In this document: piece by piece, positions 44,992 through 53,138 of the stretch
Layout of the letters: every line of letters begins with the position of its first letter
Position numbering within the stretch: position 1 is the stretch's first letter
Assembly: GCA_000828075.3 (NCBI GenBank)
Contig: JXCB02000053.1
Coordinates: 171,742-235,741 of the forward strand
Length of the DNA: 64,000 bases
Source of the DNA: Tolypothrix campylonemoides VB511288
Lineage (GTDB): Bacteria; Cyanobacteriota; Cyanobacteriia; Cyanobacteriales; Nostocaceae
Reading direction: 5' to 3'
The notes under the pieces: model-generated
Database searches by the model: none
What the model was told of the DNA's origin: nothing
Seen by the model: the letters and a program-made list of their open reading frames with translations, nothing else
Position numbers and translations under genes: made by a program

Positions 44992-45258
44992 ATGTCGGTA
45001 CAGCAGGTGAATGATTTTTATGAGGTTTTGATGTCCGAGCAAGCAATTTATGAGCAGTACTATAGTCAGTGCTGCGTACGAGGATTATTCGGTATCTGGG
45101 ATTGGGATAAAACTAAGATAGTTAATTTTGCTGCTAGTCTTGGCTATACATTTACTGAAACTGATCTAGATGAAGTCTGGTTTGGTAGCGAACCAAGCAT
45201 TTCTGAAAGTTCATTAAATTTATCACAATATCAAAGGTTGTCTGGTATAAATTATTAA
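44992..45258 (+). CDS. Nif11-domain small protein
   Basis: 88 residues, preceded by the strong ribosome site GGGAGGG. The N-terminus MSVQQVNDFYEVLMSEQAIY and ASLGYTFTETDLDEVW match the Nif11/nitrogen-fixation-related leader domain that also forms the leader of some ribosomally made peptides. A cysteine pair (SQCCVRG) sits near 27. There is no GG or AG leader cleavage site before a cysteine/serine-rich core, and no lanthipeptide or thiopeptide-type maturase nearby, so it is better taken as a stand-alone Nif11 protein. Function unknown. Confidence 0.75.
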   Translation: MSVQQVNDFYEVLMSEQAIYEQYYSQCCVRGLFGIWDWDKTKIVNFAASLGYTFTETDLDEVWFGSEPSISESSLNLSQYQRLSGINY

Positions 45259-45389
45259 CCGCCAAGCTCACCCATAAGCCCTTCCGACACGGTTTGCACT
45301 TACGGAGAATTCAAAATTCCAAATTCATAAGGTACAGCATTAGCAAGTTAAAAAATGATTTTTGATATAAACTCTCTACTCCAGTTTTA

Positions 45390-45484
45390 AGTGCCTGGTG
45401 CTGAGTAGGATAAAGAAAATTTGGAACAAGTCACTCAAGACTCATTGCTTGGAACTCACAACTCATGACTCAGCACTAAGCACT
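45390..45484. repeat. Inverted repeat element before the DUF924 gene
   Basis: AGTGCCTGGTGCTGAGT (45390-45406) and ACTCAGCACTAAGCACT (45468-45484) are inverse complements at 15 of 17 positions, about 60 bp apart. The stretch lies just beyond the DUF924 stop. It resembles a small dispersed inverted-repeat element. Confidence 0.6.
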
Positions 45485-45491
45485 GATCAAC

Positions 45492-46067
45492 TTAAAATGA
45501 TGATCCTTTTTGTTTCAAAAACTCCTTTTCTTCTAGAGTTGAAACTCTTCCTAAAATTTCGTTGCGATGAGGAAAGCGCCCAAAACGCTGAATCACTTGC
45601 ATATGGCGAATTGCATAATCAATGCAACTAGCACTATCAGGATCATCGCCCAGTTGCTGAAAGAGTCGTACTCCTTGGCGCTGATGCTCTATGTTTTCAC
45701 TGTGTTCAAAAGGTAAGTAAATAAACCAGCGTTGTACGGGCAGCAAATTTTTGTCATATCCTTGTGCGACAGCGTGCTGGGCTGCTGAAAGTGCTTCCCA
45801 GTCAGTAGCAAAGGCTTGGGGAGTATCGCGAAACACATTTCGGGGAAACTGATCCAACAGCAAAATTAATGCTAGACAACTATCAGAGGCACCGATCCAA
45901 TCGTCTAGGTATCCTGCTGCCGCTTTTTCGTAATCTGTCAAAAACCGGATTTGCAGTTCTTCGTCAAACTCCGGTTTTTTATTGAACCAGAAAGACTTTG
46001 GTTTGCCGTAGCCCGGTTCATCGGGACTACCAAACCAAAAGTCCAAAATTTCTTTTGCCTGTGACAT
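45492..46067 (-). CDS. DUF924 family protein
   Basis: 191 residues, the normal size. It starts MSQAKEILDFWFG and has KSFWFNKKPEFDEELQIRF near 25, LALILLLDQFPRNVFRDTPQA near 65, and the helical hairpin HSENIEHQRQGVRLFQQL near 120, all DUF924 marks. The fold is alpha-helical, TPR-like. The function is not established. The SRPBCC gene lies 8 bp upstream on the same strand, so both are probably cotranscribed. Confidence 0.88.
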   Translation of the reverse strand: MSQAKEILDFWFGSPDEPGYGKPKSFWFNKKPEFDEELQIRFLTDYEKAAAGYLDDWIGASDSCLALILLLDQFPRNVFRDTPQAFATDWEALSAAQHAVAQGYDKNLLPVQRWFIYLPFEHSENIEHQRQGVRLFQQLGDDPDSASCIDYAIRHMQVIQRFGRFPHRNEILGRVSTLEEKEFLKQKGSSF

Positions 46068-46075
46068 GAGTTTTA

Positions 46076-46645
46076 CTAACCCTTACAAAGAACTTGTCGC
46101 ATTTTACGCATATTTGCAGGCAATTCAAAATTCATTGCTTGTTGAATAAAAATTGATGGTATGGGAATAGTTGGGGTAGCTTGAACAGTATAGCCGAGCA
46201 AAGTTCCATTACCACAATCTTTTAGTTCTAATTCGGCTGTAAAATCGTGAAAACTCCCTTTTTCCAGCTTAAATTGTATCTGCTGCCCAAGTTCTTCCAC
46301 CACATTAAGGTAAATTTCTACTTGCGCCGTGAAAAAGAAAAAAGCTTTTTGTGCTGCTTGATAAAGACGTTTGACTTCGCCACGTTGTAAAACTTCGCTT
46401 TTAGTGACATCAGGAAAATATTGCACCCAACGCGGGTAATCTGTTATCTGCTGCCACACGTGCGATCGCACTAACGGTACATACATCCAAGCAGTCACAG
46501 CACCACCCCAAGCTGTATGCGATCGCGTTTCCACCAGAATTTCGCCCTGCATCAGCAATCTTTGTTTGTCCTGATTCCAAGCTATGTCTGAACCTGTGGG
46601 AACTGAGTCTGAAATAAAGAACGCAGACATAATGTTTTTAGTCAC
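46076..46645 (-). CDS. SRPBCC (START/polyketide cyclase-like) protein
   Basis: 189 residues. The helix-grip fold is suggested by VRSHVWQQITDYPRWVQYFP near 60, the opening of such domains, followed by alternating strands and a long C-terminal helix (FIQQAMNFELPANMRKMRQV). These proteins bind lipids or other hydrophobic ligands. A short N-terminus without signal peptide suggests a cytoplasmic role. It lies 8 bp upstream of the DUF924 gene. A start at MSAFF (residue 6) is also possible. Confidence 0.8.
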   Translation of the reverse strand: MTKNIMSAFFISDSVPTGSDIAWNQDKQRLLMQGEILVETRSHTAWGGAVTAWMYVPLVRSHVWQQITDYPRWVQYFPDVTKSEVLQRGEVKRLYQAAQKAFFFFTAQVEIYLNVVEELGQQIQFKLEKGSFHDFTAELELKDCGNGTLLGYTVQATPTIPIPSIFIQQAMNFELPANMRKMRQVLCKG

Positions 46646-47201
46646 TCCTCAACACATCAACTAAACGCGTTTAAAATGGTGAATGTCTGACTTGGTTGAG
46701 TCTCACTCACTAATGTTACTTCCACTACAATATATGGATTTTCCGGAAACACTTATTTTCTGGCTATAGTTACCGAAACTTCACTCATAATATGTCATGT
46801 TTATCACTTATATAAAAGTCTCAAGTTGTCTAGCAGCTGATCATGAAAACCCTCCTCTTCGCTGTGTGTTTGTGTCCTCAAGGTAGTCTTCATTTTGGCT
46901 GTTAACCGACTCGATCTCAAACTTCTTAAGCATATATACTTATAAAAACAGCAAAAAATAGAAAGAGAAATGGTCAACCACCCAGCGCTAATCTAAGTAC
47001 TTATCTTTAACAGATAATATGCATTATAAGCTACCGTAATTTCACTTATTATGAAAATTTTAGCAAGACAAAATTAGGGAGATGAACTAAAACAAAAAAA
47101 ATATCAGGATGCAGCGAAAATAAGACAAAAAGACTTGTAAACATCGAAAGACGGGAAATCAGGAATAAAATGCTATGACTGTAGAGTTTGAGGGAAATTA
47201 G
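46646..47201. other. Gene-free stretch
   Basis: About 555 bp with no supported gene, hairpin or repeat. It probably carries the promoters of the divergent SRPBCC and 64-residue genes. Confidence 0.5.
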
Positions 47202-47396
47202 GTGAGTAGTTCTAAATTAAATCGCGTGTTAAATCAGGGTTTTGGGGTTTTTCTTGGTATTGCGATCGCATTTTGGGTATTGAGAGGTTTTGGTATTCTC
47301 ACTTTCCTTCCAGGAGGAGTGATTTGGCTATTGCTGTTTGGCGCAATTGCTATGGCTATTCTGAGTTACGTACAAAAGACTTGGTGGCGTTTCTAA
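47202..47396 (+). CDS. Small two-TM protein
   Basis: 64 residues, start GTG at 47202. Two hydrophobic helices (about 15-32: GVFLGIAIAFWVLRGFG; about 38-58: VIWLLLFGAIAMAILSYVQ) leave short tails. The length, lack of charged segments and YVQKTWWRF end are like conserved small cyanobacterial membrane proteins. Function unknown. Confidence 0.6.
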   Translation: MSSSKLNRVLNQGFGVFLGIAIAFWVLRGFGILTFLPGGVIWLLLFGAIAMAILSYVQKTWWRF

Positions 47397-47532
47397 AATA
47401 AGAATCCCTAATTCATAGGGGAGGTGAGGAAGATCAGGGGAAATGGGCAAGTAGTCAAAGCCACATCTTGCACATCTCCCTGATTCTCTCCTCATCTTGT
47501 CAAATATGCATGGCATTATTTGATACAAAACT

Positions 47533-47567
47533 AAAAAACCTGCCACTCTCTACAAAGACCAGCAGGT
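47533..47567 (-). terminator. Terminator of tRNA-Pro
   Basis: On the minus strand, ACCTGC (complement of 47562-47567) and GCAGGT (complement of 47538-47543) form a stem followed by TTTTTT. It begins 16 bp past the 3' end of the tRNA. Confidence 0.7.
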
Positions 47568-47582
47568 ATACTTCTCAATCAA

Positions 47583-47656
47583 TCGGAGCGGCGGGATTCG
47601 AACCCACGACCTCCACTACCCCAAAGTGGCGCGCTACCAAGCTGCGCTACGCCCCG
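47583..47656 (-). tRNA. tRNA-Pro (anticodon GGG)
   Basis: The minus strand reads CGGGGCGTAGCGCAGCTTGG, then a D-arm, an anticodon stem CCACT/AGTGG with loop TTGGGGT (anticodon GGG), the T-arm GTGGGTTCGAATCCC(GC), and acceptor CGCTCCG with discriminator A. The 7-bp acceptor stem pairs with one G-U. CCA is not encoded. It reads CCC/CCU codons. Confidence 0.95.
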
Positions 47657-47708
47657 TAGTCAACTTTCCAATTATAGCAATAAGAACTAAAATTATCAAG
47701 GTCTCAAT

Positions 47709-48074
47709 CTAAAAAACCTTGAGCATAACAGAGGCTTGCAGCAAACCAGGAACAGCAGAATCATTCCATTGACCTTCTGCACAACGCCCTGTTTTCAAGA
47801 TTAAGCGCAGATTATAGGCATGAGGATAACCTTCTACTTCCATCCATAATAAATCGCTTTCGGCTTCACAGGCAATCTTTTCCTCATCCATTAATTCAGT
47901 CGCGATTTGCCTCATCGTGTCTGCAAGTTGCGCCAGTAGGCGACAAAAATCATTCAACTCGGCTTCTGTTAATTCAAACGCCCAATCATCTGTACCCACT
48001 AAACCTTTAAACTCTGGCGCTGTTGGGTTCCAGCCGATGCGCCAACCAACTCCACTTTTTATAACACGTTCCAT
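47709..48074 (-). CDS. DUF1818 family protein
   Basis: 121 residues, the whole of a DUF1818 domain: VKSGxGWRIGWNP-like start (IKSGVGWRIGWNPTAPEF), DDWAFELTEAELNDFCRLL near 30, DLLWMEVEGYPHAYNLRLI near 75, and RCAEGQWNDSAVPGLLQA near 100. It is found in cyanobacteria and plastids; the function is not established. The gene follows a low-complexity repeat and stands between tRNA-Pro and the 201-residue gene. Confidence 0.88.
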   Translation of the reverse strand: MERVIKSGVGWRIGWNPTAPEFKGLVGTDDWAFELTEAELNDFCRLLAQLADTMRQIATELMDEEKIACEAESDLLWMEVEGYPHAYNLRLILKTGRCAEGQWNDSAVPGLLQASVMLKVF

Positions 48075-48165
48075 AGGGGATTAGGGATTGGGGATTAGGG
48101 ATTGGGGACTGTTCCTTACTCCCGAGTCCCGAGTCCCGAGTCCCGAGTCCCAAGTCCCCAGTCCC
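48075..48165. repeat. Low-complexity GGGGATTAGGGATT / CCCGAGT array
   Basis: Repeated GGGATTAGGGATT units run into tandem GAGTCCC units (48123-48165). The same two motifs recur at 49754-49837 and 51535-51856. Such arrays are non-coding and common between genes in this genome. Confidence 0.8.
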
Positions 48166-48169
48166 CTTT

Positions 48170-48775
48170 TTACTTTAATAGCTCTGCGCCTCCTTTTTTC
48201 GGTACCTGTCTCGGAGGTGGAGTAGTTTGCTGTGACGGGGATGAGGTGTTGGGGGTAGCTGGTGTATTTTGCGATTTAGAACTGAAAACATTAACTAAAG
48301 CTTGTACCAAGGCGTCCCGCTGGCGACGGTTAAGGCGTGCAACAGCAGCGCGATCGCCATCAAAAGGATTTTTCTGTAGATTATCCTTTCCAGGATAAGT
48401 GGTTTCATACATGACTTCATTAGCACCCAGATAATCAGCCAAAGTCAGCTTCCAATCGAGTCGATAATTTGGCGCACGTCCTTTCAAATACGAGTGATAC
48501 CATATCATACGACTGACCAAGGTGTTATTTTCAGCTCGTTTCCCCGTTTCTTTACTAACGTACTGATTTTCTCGGGGTAAGTCGGGTAATTGTTGATAAA
48601 CTTGCTGCCAAGCATCGCCGGGAGTGCTTCTTTGGGCATTGGCAGGTTGAATTATCCCTAAACTTAAAAGAAATGCACCAACCACAATGATCGCGAAAAC
48701 CCCCTTCTTTAAGGGGGAGTTGACAAATTGCCAAGATTTGAGCGTCACTTGAATGAACTCTAAATTTTTGCTCAT
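48170..48775 (-). CDS. Exported/anchored protein of unknown function
   Basis: 201 residues. An N-terminal membrane segment or signal peptide (about 24-47, AIIVVGAFLLSLGIIQPANAQ) ends in an AxA-like site. The mature domain (about 55-165) has DAWQQVYQQLPDLPRENQYV, NTLVSRMIWYHSYLKGRAPN and LTLADYLGANEVMYE, a conserved cyanobacterial pattern; the C-terminus is Pro/Ser/Gln-rich. Residues about 20-24 come from a CCCCCTTAAAGAAGGGGG-type repeat. It lies 23 bp downstream of rpoZ. Function unknown. Confidence 0.78.
   Translation of the reverse strand: MSKNLEFIQVTLKSWQFVNSPLKKGVFAIIVVGAFLLSLGIIQPANAQRSTPGDAWQQVYQQLPDLPRENQYVSKETGKRAENNTLVSRMIWYHSYLKGRAPNYRLDWKLTLADYLGANEVMYETTYPGKDNLQKNPFDGDRAAVARLNRRQRDALVQALVNVFSSKSQNTPATPNTSSPSQQTTPPPRQVPKKGGAELLK
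48698..48721. repeat. CCCCCTTCTTTAAGGGGG palindrome inside coding region
   Basis: A perfect 8-9-bp inverted repeat with a short loop, a common terminator-like dispersed repeat in cyanobacteria. It lies in frame in the N-terminus of the 201-residue gene. Confidence 0.6.
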
Positions 48776-48798
48776 TCTATTTTCCAGTTGGCATCACT

Positions 48799-49035
48799 TT
48801 AGACTTCGCCAATAATTTCTGGTTGAGTCAGTTCGTCAGACATCTCGATAATTGCCCTCAGTACTGGCTTCATCATCATATCATCCGCACTGTCAAAATC
48901 TTCATAACGTCGGCGCTTAGCGCGATTTGCCACTTGAACTGTAATGCGGTAGCGATTTGAAGCTGCACTAATCAGATCCTCGGCACGGTGCATAATCTGA
49001 GATTGAGTTGTCTCGAATTTAGAACGCTTTAGCAT
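48799..49035 (-). CDS. rpoZ: RNA polymerase omega subunit
   Basis: 78 residues from the ATG at 49035 (an in-frame upstream start at 49059 adds eight residues not typical of the family). [20 protein letters not shown], then [20 protein letters not shown] and a tail [18 protein letters not shown] is the cyanobacterial RpoZ pattern. It stabilises the beta-prime subunit in the polymerase core. It is upstream of the exported protein gene (gap 23 bp), so probably one transcript. Confidence 0.9.
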   Translation of the reverse strand: MLKRSKFETTQSQIMHRAEDLISAASNRYRITVQVANRAKRRRYEDFDSADDMMMKPVLRAIIEMSDELTQPEIIGEV

Positions 49036-49194
49036 AATTACTGGTGAGCGTGAAGTCATTCTCTCCAGTTTAGCAGCACCAATGCGTTTACTGCTGCTTG
49101 TTGGGTTGCAAGTAACCTCTCTATTGATAGAGGCTGATAGTTTTTTGTCACTCTATAAGTATTTTGTAACATTATCTTCATCAAACATCATCTC

Positions 49195-49614
49195 ATGCCT
49201 GATCTTGTTGAAACTGCTGTTAATGCTGGAAATTTCAATACGTTAGCGAAGGCTGTTGAAGCTGCCGAACTTGTAGAAATTCTTAAAAGTCCCGGTCCCT
49301 ACACAGTCTTTGCACCTACTGATGACGCATTTGCCAAGCTACCAGCAGGAACTTTAGATTCATTGCTGCAAGACATCCCCAAATTAAAGAAGATTCTGAT
49401 GTATCATGTCGCCAACGGAGATGTTAGGTCTGACGACTTGATCCAAATAGACCATGCGGAAACGTTAGAAGGGTCAATCGTAGCAGTTGATTCTGCTAAT
49501 GGCAAAGTGAAAGTAAATGACGCCAATGTTGTGAAGACTGACATTCTTACCGATAATGGTGTGATTCATGTTATTGATGCAGTGTTGATGCCTGCGATCG
49601 TTGCTGGACACTAG
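49195..49614 (+). CDS. Fasciclin (FAS1) domain protein
   Basis: 139 residues, a single FAS1 domain with both conserved boxes: [20 protein letters not shown] near 40 (H1) and the [15 protein letters not shown] (H2) end, with [12 protein letters not shown] between them. FAS1 domains mediate adhesion or ligand binding. There is no signal peptide or membrane anchor, so this one is probably cytoplasmic or exported by a non-classical route. A CCCCCACCA/TGGTGGGGG hairpin follows at 49689. Confidence 0.9.
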   Translation: MPDLVETAVNAGNFNTLAKAVEAAELVEILKSPGPYTVFAPTDDAFAKLPAGTLDSLLQDIPKLKKILMYHVANGDVRSDDLIQIDHAETLEGSIVAVDSANGKVKVNDANVVKTDILTDNGVIHVIDAVLMPAIVAGH

Positions 49615-49688
49615 TACAGCGCGGCAGAAATAACTAGACAGTCAAAAAGTACTAGGTATTATACATTCAACTGGTGAGGTCACGGAGT

Positions 49689-49717
49689 CCCCCACCATAC
49701 GTACTCGTTGGTGGGGG
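49689..49717. repeat. Inverted repeat after fasciclin gene
   Basis: CCCCCACCA (49689-49697) pairs with TGGTGGGGG (49709-49717). No T-tract. It may be a dispersed repeat or a termination hairpin. Confidence 0.55.
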
Positions 49718-49753
49718 GACGCCAGAACCCACTGTTCACTGTTGACTATCTCC

Positions 49754-49837
49754 AATCCCTAATCCCCAATCCCTAATCCCCAATCCCTAATCCCCAATCC
49801 CTAATCCCCAATCCCTAATCCCCAATCCCTAATCCCC
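49754..49837. repeat. 14-bp tandem repeat, six units
   Basis: Six tandem units of AATCCCTAATCCCC. It lies between the fasciclin and GH13 genes and is strand-inverted relative to the GGGGATTAGGGATT array near 48075. Confidence 0.9.
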
Positions 49838-49883
49838 TTTAAATTGTTGTGGGGCAAAGATCCTGCTTACCCTAAAATAGCAA

Positions 49884-49940
49884 GGGCGGGCAAGATGCCC
49901 ACCCCACAAAACTTGTCAAACCATTTGTTAAATGTGCAAT
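49884..49940. repeat. Partial copy of the 13181 dispersed repeat
   Basis: gggcgggcaagatgcccacc recurs here and at 13195-13214, with a similar TTTGTTAAATGTGCAATGCA stretch downstream. Non-coding. Confidence 0.55.
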
Positions 49941-49953
49941 GCAATTTGTTGGC

Positions 49954-51411
49954 TTAACCTACACCCAGAATGCAGCCAGTGCGTGGGGGAACACTTAAAG
50001 TGAGATGCTTAGCCTCAACACTCCACTCCACCTCAGCAGCGCCATATAATAGTTTGTTAGGTTGAGTGCTCAAACTTGCTGTATCAACATTCCCTTTTGC
50101 TGATGCAGTTCCAGCATTAACCGCAACAATCAATTCTTCTGTTCCCAAAACTCGCGCAAAGATGTAAAGTTCTCCTTGAGCATAGAGGATTTTATAATTA
50201 CCCGTACGCAAGCAAGGGTACGCATGACGTAAAGCAATTAATTCGCGGTGAGTCTTGAGAATGTCCTTATCCCAATTAGCTTCTAGTGGAAAACCACGGC
50301 GCGAGTCTGGGTCTAAAGCTCCTGGTAAACCAACTTCATCACCATAATAGATACTGGGGGCACCAGGAAAGGTGAGGAGCAGTAAAGTTGCTAATTCCAC
50401 ACTCGCTTTATCATTGCCAGCAATAGTGAGCAATCGTGCTGTATCGTGACTAGCGAGCAAATTTAATTGAGTCAGCGCGATTTCCCAAGGGTAAAGTTGC
50501 AGGAGTTCTTGGATTTTCTGGGCATACTCAGTGGCGAACAATGGTGGGTAGGGTTTGTAGTCACGGCTTTGGACTTGATCTAGGACAACGCGATCGCCTG
50601 CGCTAAAAGCGATCGTTGGTCCTGCAAACAGATAATTCATCACCCCGTCAAATTGAGTTCCATCCAACCACTCACGGGAATCTCCCCAAACTTCGCCGAC
50701 AATATAAGCATCGGGATTAATCGCTTTGACTCGCTGACGGAACTCTTGCCAAAAACCAGGAGTTTTAATCTCAAAAGGCACATCTAAGCGCCAACCGTCA
50801 ATGCCGAATTTTATCCAATATTCGGCAATTTCCATAATATATTCCCGCACCTCAGGGTTATCGTGGTTAAATACTGGCAACGCTCGATTTCCAGCCCAAC
50901 CCTCATAATTGGCGGGAAACTCACCATTATAGGGAGAAACGGGCCAAGCATGAATTTTAAACCAATCCACCCAAGGTGAATGAGGACCATTTTCCAAAAT
51001 GTCGTGGAAAAAGAAAAAGCCCCGACTGGCGTGGTTAAACACTCCATCCAAAACAACTTTGATGTTCCTTTGATGAGCTGCGTCTAGCAATTCCTTGAAA
51101 GCCGGGTTACCTCCCAGCATCGGGTCAACTTGATAATAATCGTGCGTGTGGTAGCGGTGATTGCTAGCCGATTGAAAGATAGGGGTAAAGTAAATCGCAT
51201 TAATTCCCAGATCCTGTATGTAGTCTAACTGCTCAATAATGCCCCACAAATCCCCGCCCTTATAACCTTGGAGTGTTGGCATCGCTTCCCAATCTTCCCA
51301 ACGAGCAGTGCGTAAAACCCGTTTGCGGGGTTGTTTGCTTATGGCAAATCGGTCTGGAAAAATTTGGTAGAAAACAGCGTGTTTAACCCAGTCTGGTGTA
51401 TGAATCTGCAT
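49954..51411 (-). CDS. GH13 alpha-amylase family enzyme (cyclomaltodextrinase/neopullulanase-like)
   Basis: 485 residues from ATG 51411; the upstream extension to 51465 lacks resemblance. GH13 motifs: VVLDGVFNHASRG (region I) near 115, GWRLDVPFEI (region II, nucleophile Asp) near 218, YIVGEVWGDS (region III, Glu) near 246 and LLASHDTARL (region IV, Asp) near 325, with YYGDEVGLPG as a supporting motif. There is no N-terminal CBM34 domain; the chain starts at AVFYQIFPDRFA. No signal peptide, so it is probably intracellular and acts on malto-oligosaccharides. Confidence 0.92.
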   Translation of the reverse strand: MQIHTPDWVKHAVFYQIFPDRFAISKQPRKRVLRTARWEDWEAMPTLQGYKGGDLWGIIEQLDYIQDLGINAIYFTPIFQSASNHRYHTHDYYQVDPMLGGNPAFKELLDAAHQRNIKVVLDGVFNHASRGFFFFHDILENGPHSPWVDWFKIHAWPVSPYNGEFPANYEGWAGNRALPVFNHDNPEVREYIMEIAEYWIKFGIDGWRLDVPFEIKTPGFWQEFRQRVKAINPDAYIVGEVWGDSREWLDGTQFDGVMNYLFAGPTIAFSAGDRVVLDQVQSRDYKPYPPLFATEYAQKIQELLQLYPWEIALTQLNLLASHDTARLLTIAGNDKASVELATLLLLTFPGAPSIYYGDEVGLPGALDPDSRRGFPLEANWDKDILKTHRELIALRHAYPCLRTGNYKILYAQGELYIFARVLGTEELIVAVNAGTASAKGNVDTASLSTQPNKLLYGAAEVEWSVEAKHLTLSVPPRTGCILGVG

Positions 51412-51534
51412 GAATGCCTCTCTATCTCTCCATCGCAATAGTTGCAAATATCGGGTTCTTTGCAACTCACACTTGTGGTAGAAAAAGTGACTGCGATCGC
51501 AATACTACCAGATAAGTACCACTGCCCGGAATTG

Positions 51535-51600
51535 GGGATTGGGGATTAGGGATTGGGGATTAAGGATTAAGGATTAAGGATTAGGGATTAGGGATTAGGG
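51535..51600. repeat. GGGGATTAGGGATT / AAGGATT low-complexity array
   Basis: Short tandem units of GGGGATTAGGGATTGG and then TTAAGGA lie between the GH13 start region and the 64-bp units. Same family as at 48075 and 49754. Confidence 0.8.
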
Positions 51601-51856
51601 ATTGGAGACCCTTGCACACTGTTCCCCAGTCCCGAGTCCCGAGTCCCGATTAAAGGAATTAGGGATTGGAGACCCTTGCACACTGTTCCCCAGTCCCGAG
51701 TCCCGAGTCCCGATTAAAGGAATTAGGGATTAGAGACCCTTGCACACTGTTCCCCAGTCCCGAGTCCCGAGTCCCGATTAAAGGAATTAGGGATTAGAGA
51801 CTCTTGCACACTGTTCCCCAGTCCCCAGTCCCCAGTCCCCAGTCGCGATTAAAAAG
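51601..51856 (+). repeat. 64-bp tandem repeat, four units
   Basis: Units start at about 51601, 51665, 51729 and 51793, each beginning ATTGGAGACCC or ATTAGAGACYC and containing CTTGCACACTGTTCCCCAGT and GAGTCCC copies, then GATTAAAGGAATTAGGG. The last unit has CCCCAGTC copies replacing CCCGAGTC. Clear unit-by-unit variation shows tandem amplification. Confidence 0.92.
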
Positions 51857-51948
51857 CTTTTTTTCTTTCCGGATGCCCTCTGACTTGCAAGGGAAGGCTG
51901 ATAATAATGTTGTCTACATAAGAGTAGTTGCTACCTGCTAACATCAGA

Positions 51949-52347
51949 ATGGCTGAAAATTATCCACCTGCTGAGGCGGGTTTTGTTATGAGTCAAGAAA
52001 ACATTAACCAACCCCGCTCGATTCCCAAACCCATTCCCCGACCAGACCGAGGTTCCCGACCAGACCGAGGTTCCCGACCAGAACGCAACTTCCAAAAAGA
52101 CTGGGACTCAGGACCAGAACCGGAACCAGTATTTGGGCAACACATCCGCCTGTTGGATGTTAACAAACCTGAAGGACGTGTCATTTGTGAGTGTTGGCAT
52201 TGCACCGAAGGCGTGTTGATTCAGCACCAACGAGAGCCACAACAAGAAGAAATTAAGGTCACTTGTCCCCATTGTGGTAAGGTGGCGATTAAGTTACAGG
52301 TGGCAAAGATTTTGTCGGTGAATGCTATTCCGTCACCTTGGAAGTGA
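51949..52347 (+). CDS. Small zinc-ribbon-like protein
   Basis: 132 residues from ATG 51949 (alternatives: TTG 51928, ATG 51988). The N-terminus contains a short proline/arginine-rich tandem repeat (PDRGSRPDRGSRPERN, coded by an 18-bp DNA repeat). The C-terminal half has CECWHCTEG and CPHCGK, four cysteines arranged CxC(x2)C...C(x2)C, likely a zinc ribbon with ribbon strands LIQHQREP and IKLQV. Function unknown; such small ribbons can bind nucleic acid or protein. Confidence 0.6.
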   Translation: MAENYPPAEAGFVMSQENINQPRSIPKPIPRPDRGSRPDRGSRPERNFQKDWDSGPEPEPVFGQHIRLLDVNKPEGRVICECWHCTEGVLIQHQREPQQEEIKVTCPHCGKVAIKLQVAKILSVNAIPSPWK

Positions 52348-52451
52348 AAAGCACATACCACAAGCAAGGGGCACAGTATACTGTACCCCTCGAAACAACC
52401 TGTATTGCACCCAATTGAAAACGACTATATTCTGTGTCCTCAGTTCTCACT

Positions 52452-53120
52452 CTAACTGCTAGGAGTTGAGTTCTGTAAATTTTTCGGAATCTGTTTTGGT
52501 ACAGTCCAGAAGTAAACTGTTCTGCCATCTACTTGCTCGACTTTGTCAGCTTTCCAGTCCCCCATGTCAAAAGCGTGGGACACGATACGCGTACCTGGTG
52601 GGAGTTTCAACAGCTTGGGTCGCAACTTGAGGTTGAGTTCCGGGAGCAGGTAAAGGCTGATCACTGTTGCATCGCTAAAGTCACTCGTAAACAGGTCTTG
52701 TTGGAGAAACTGTACCTTACCAGTAAGTCCTGCTTTTTGAGCATTTTCGTTAGCTTCTTTGATGCGTTGGGGGTCAATATCTATACCAACAGCCTTTTTG
52801 ACTTTATACTTTTGTACTGCGGCAATAGGAATCCGTCCATCCCCACTACCAAGGTCATACAGAACATCATTTTTGTTAACCTTGGCAATTGTCAACATTC
52901 TATCGACAACTTCTGGAGGTGTTGGAACGTACACAACATCAGGCGTCCGTTGTGCAGTTTGAGATGCACCTGGAGACTTCTGCTGCACTTCCACTATGGA
53001 AGGAGACGCTTCATCCTGTTGCTGAGAACTCACTTGCTGAGTGGAAGTGCAACCAGCCAGCATTAGGCTACTTATACTTACTGTTGCAAACAAAACTTTT
53101 AACGTTGCCTGTAATTTCAT
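52452..53120 (-). CDS. Lipoprotein with class I methyltransferase domain
   Basis: 222 residues from ATG 53120 (a start at 53135 adds five). The N-terminus is a lipoprotein signal: SSLMLAGC, lipobox cysteine near 23, followed by a Gln/Ser-rich linker. The domain from about 70 has VLYDLGSGDGRIPIAAVQ (motif I), AVGIDIDPQRIKEANENA (motif II) and LFTSDFSDATVISLYLLPEL (DOT1/SAM family-like). An exported protein with an intact-looking SAM-binding fold is odd, because SAM is not known in the periplasm. It may bind another ligand. It lies 3 bp from the APC transporter gene, which ends at 53139. Confidence 0.78.
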   Translation of the reverse strand: MKLQATLKVLFATVSISSLMLAGCTSTQQVSSQQQDEASPSIVEVQQKSPGASQTAQRTPDVVYVPTPPEVVDRMLTIAKVNKNDVLYDLGSGDGRIPIAAVQKYKVKKAVGIDIDPQRIKEANENAQKAGLTGKVQFLQQDLFTSDFSDATVISLYLLPELNLKLRPKLLKLPPGTRIVSHAFDMGDWKADKVEQVDGRTVYFWTVPKQIPKNLQNSTPSS

Positions 53121-53138
53121 GACATCTTTCTCCATGAA

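Larger units (their letters stand above)
51412..51948. other. Repeat-filled intergenic stretch
   Basis: Between the GH13 and zinc-ribbon genes. 51535-51600 holds GGATTAGGGATT-type repeats, and 51601-51856 holds four 64-bp units (separate entries). No gene. Confidence 0.6.

Noticed and set aside
45390..45484. Possible small RNA gene before DUF924
   Set aside because: Inverted arms suggest a dispersed element; no promoter or terminator evidence for a transcript.
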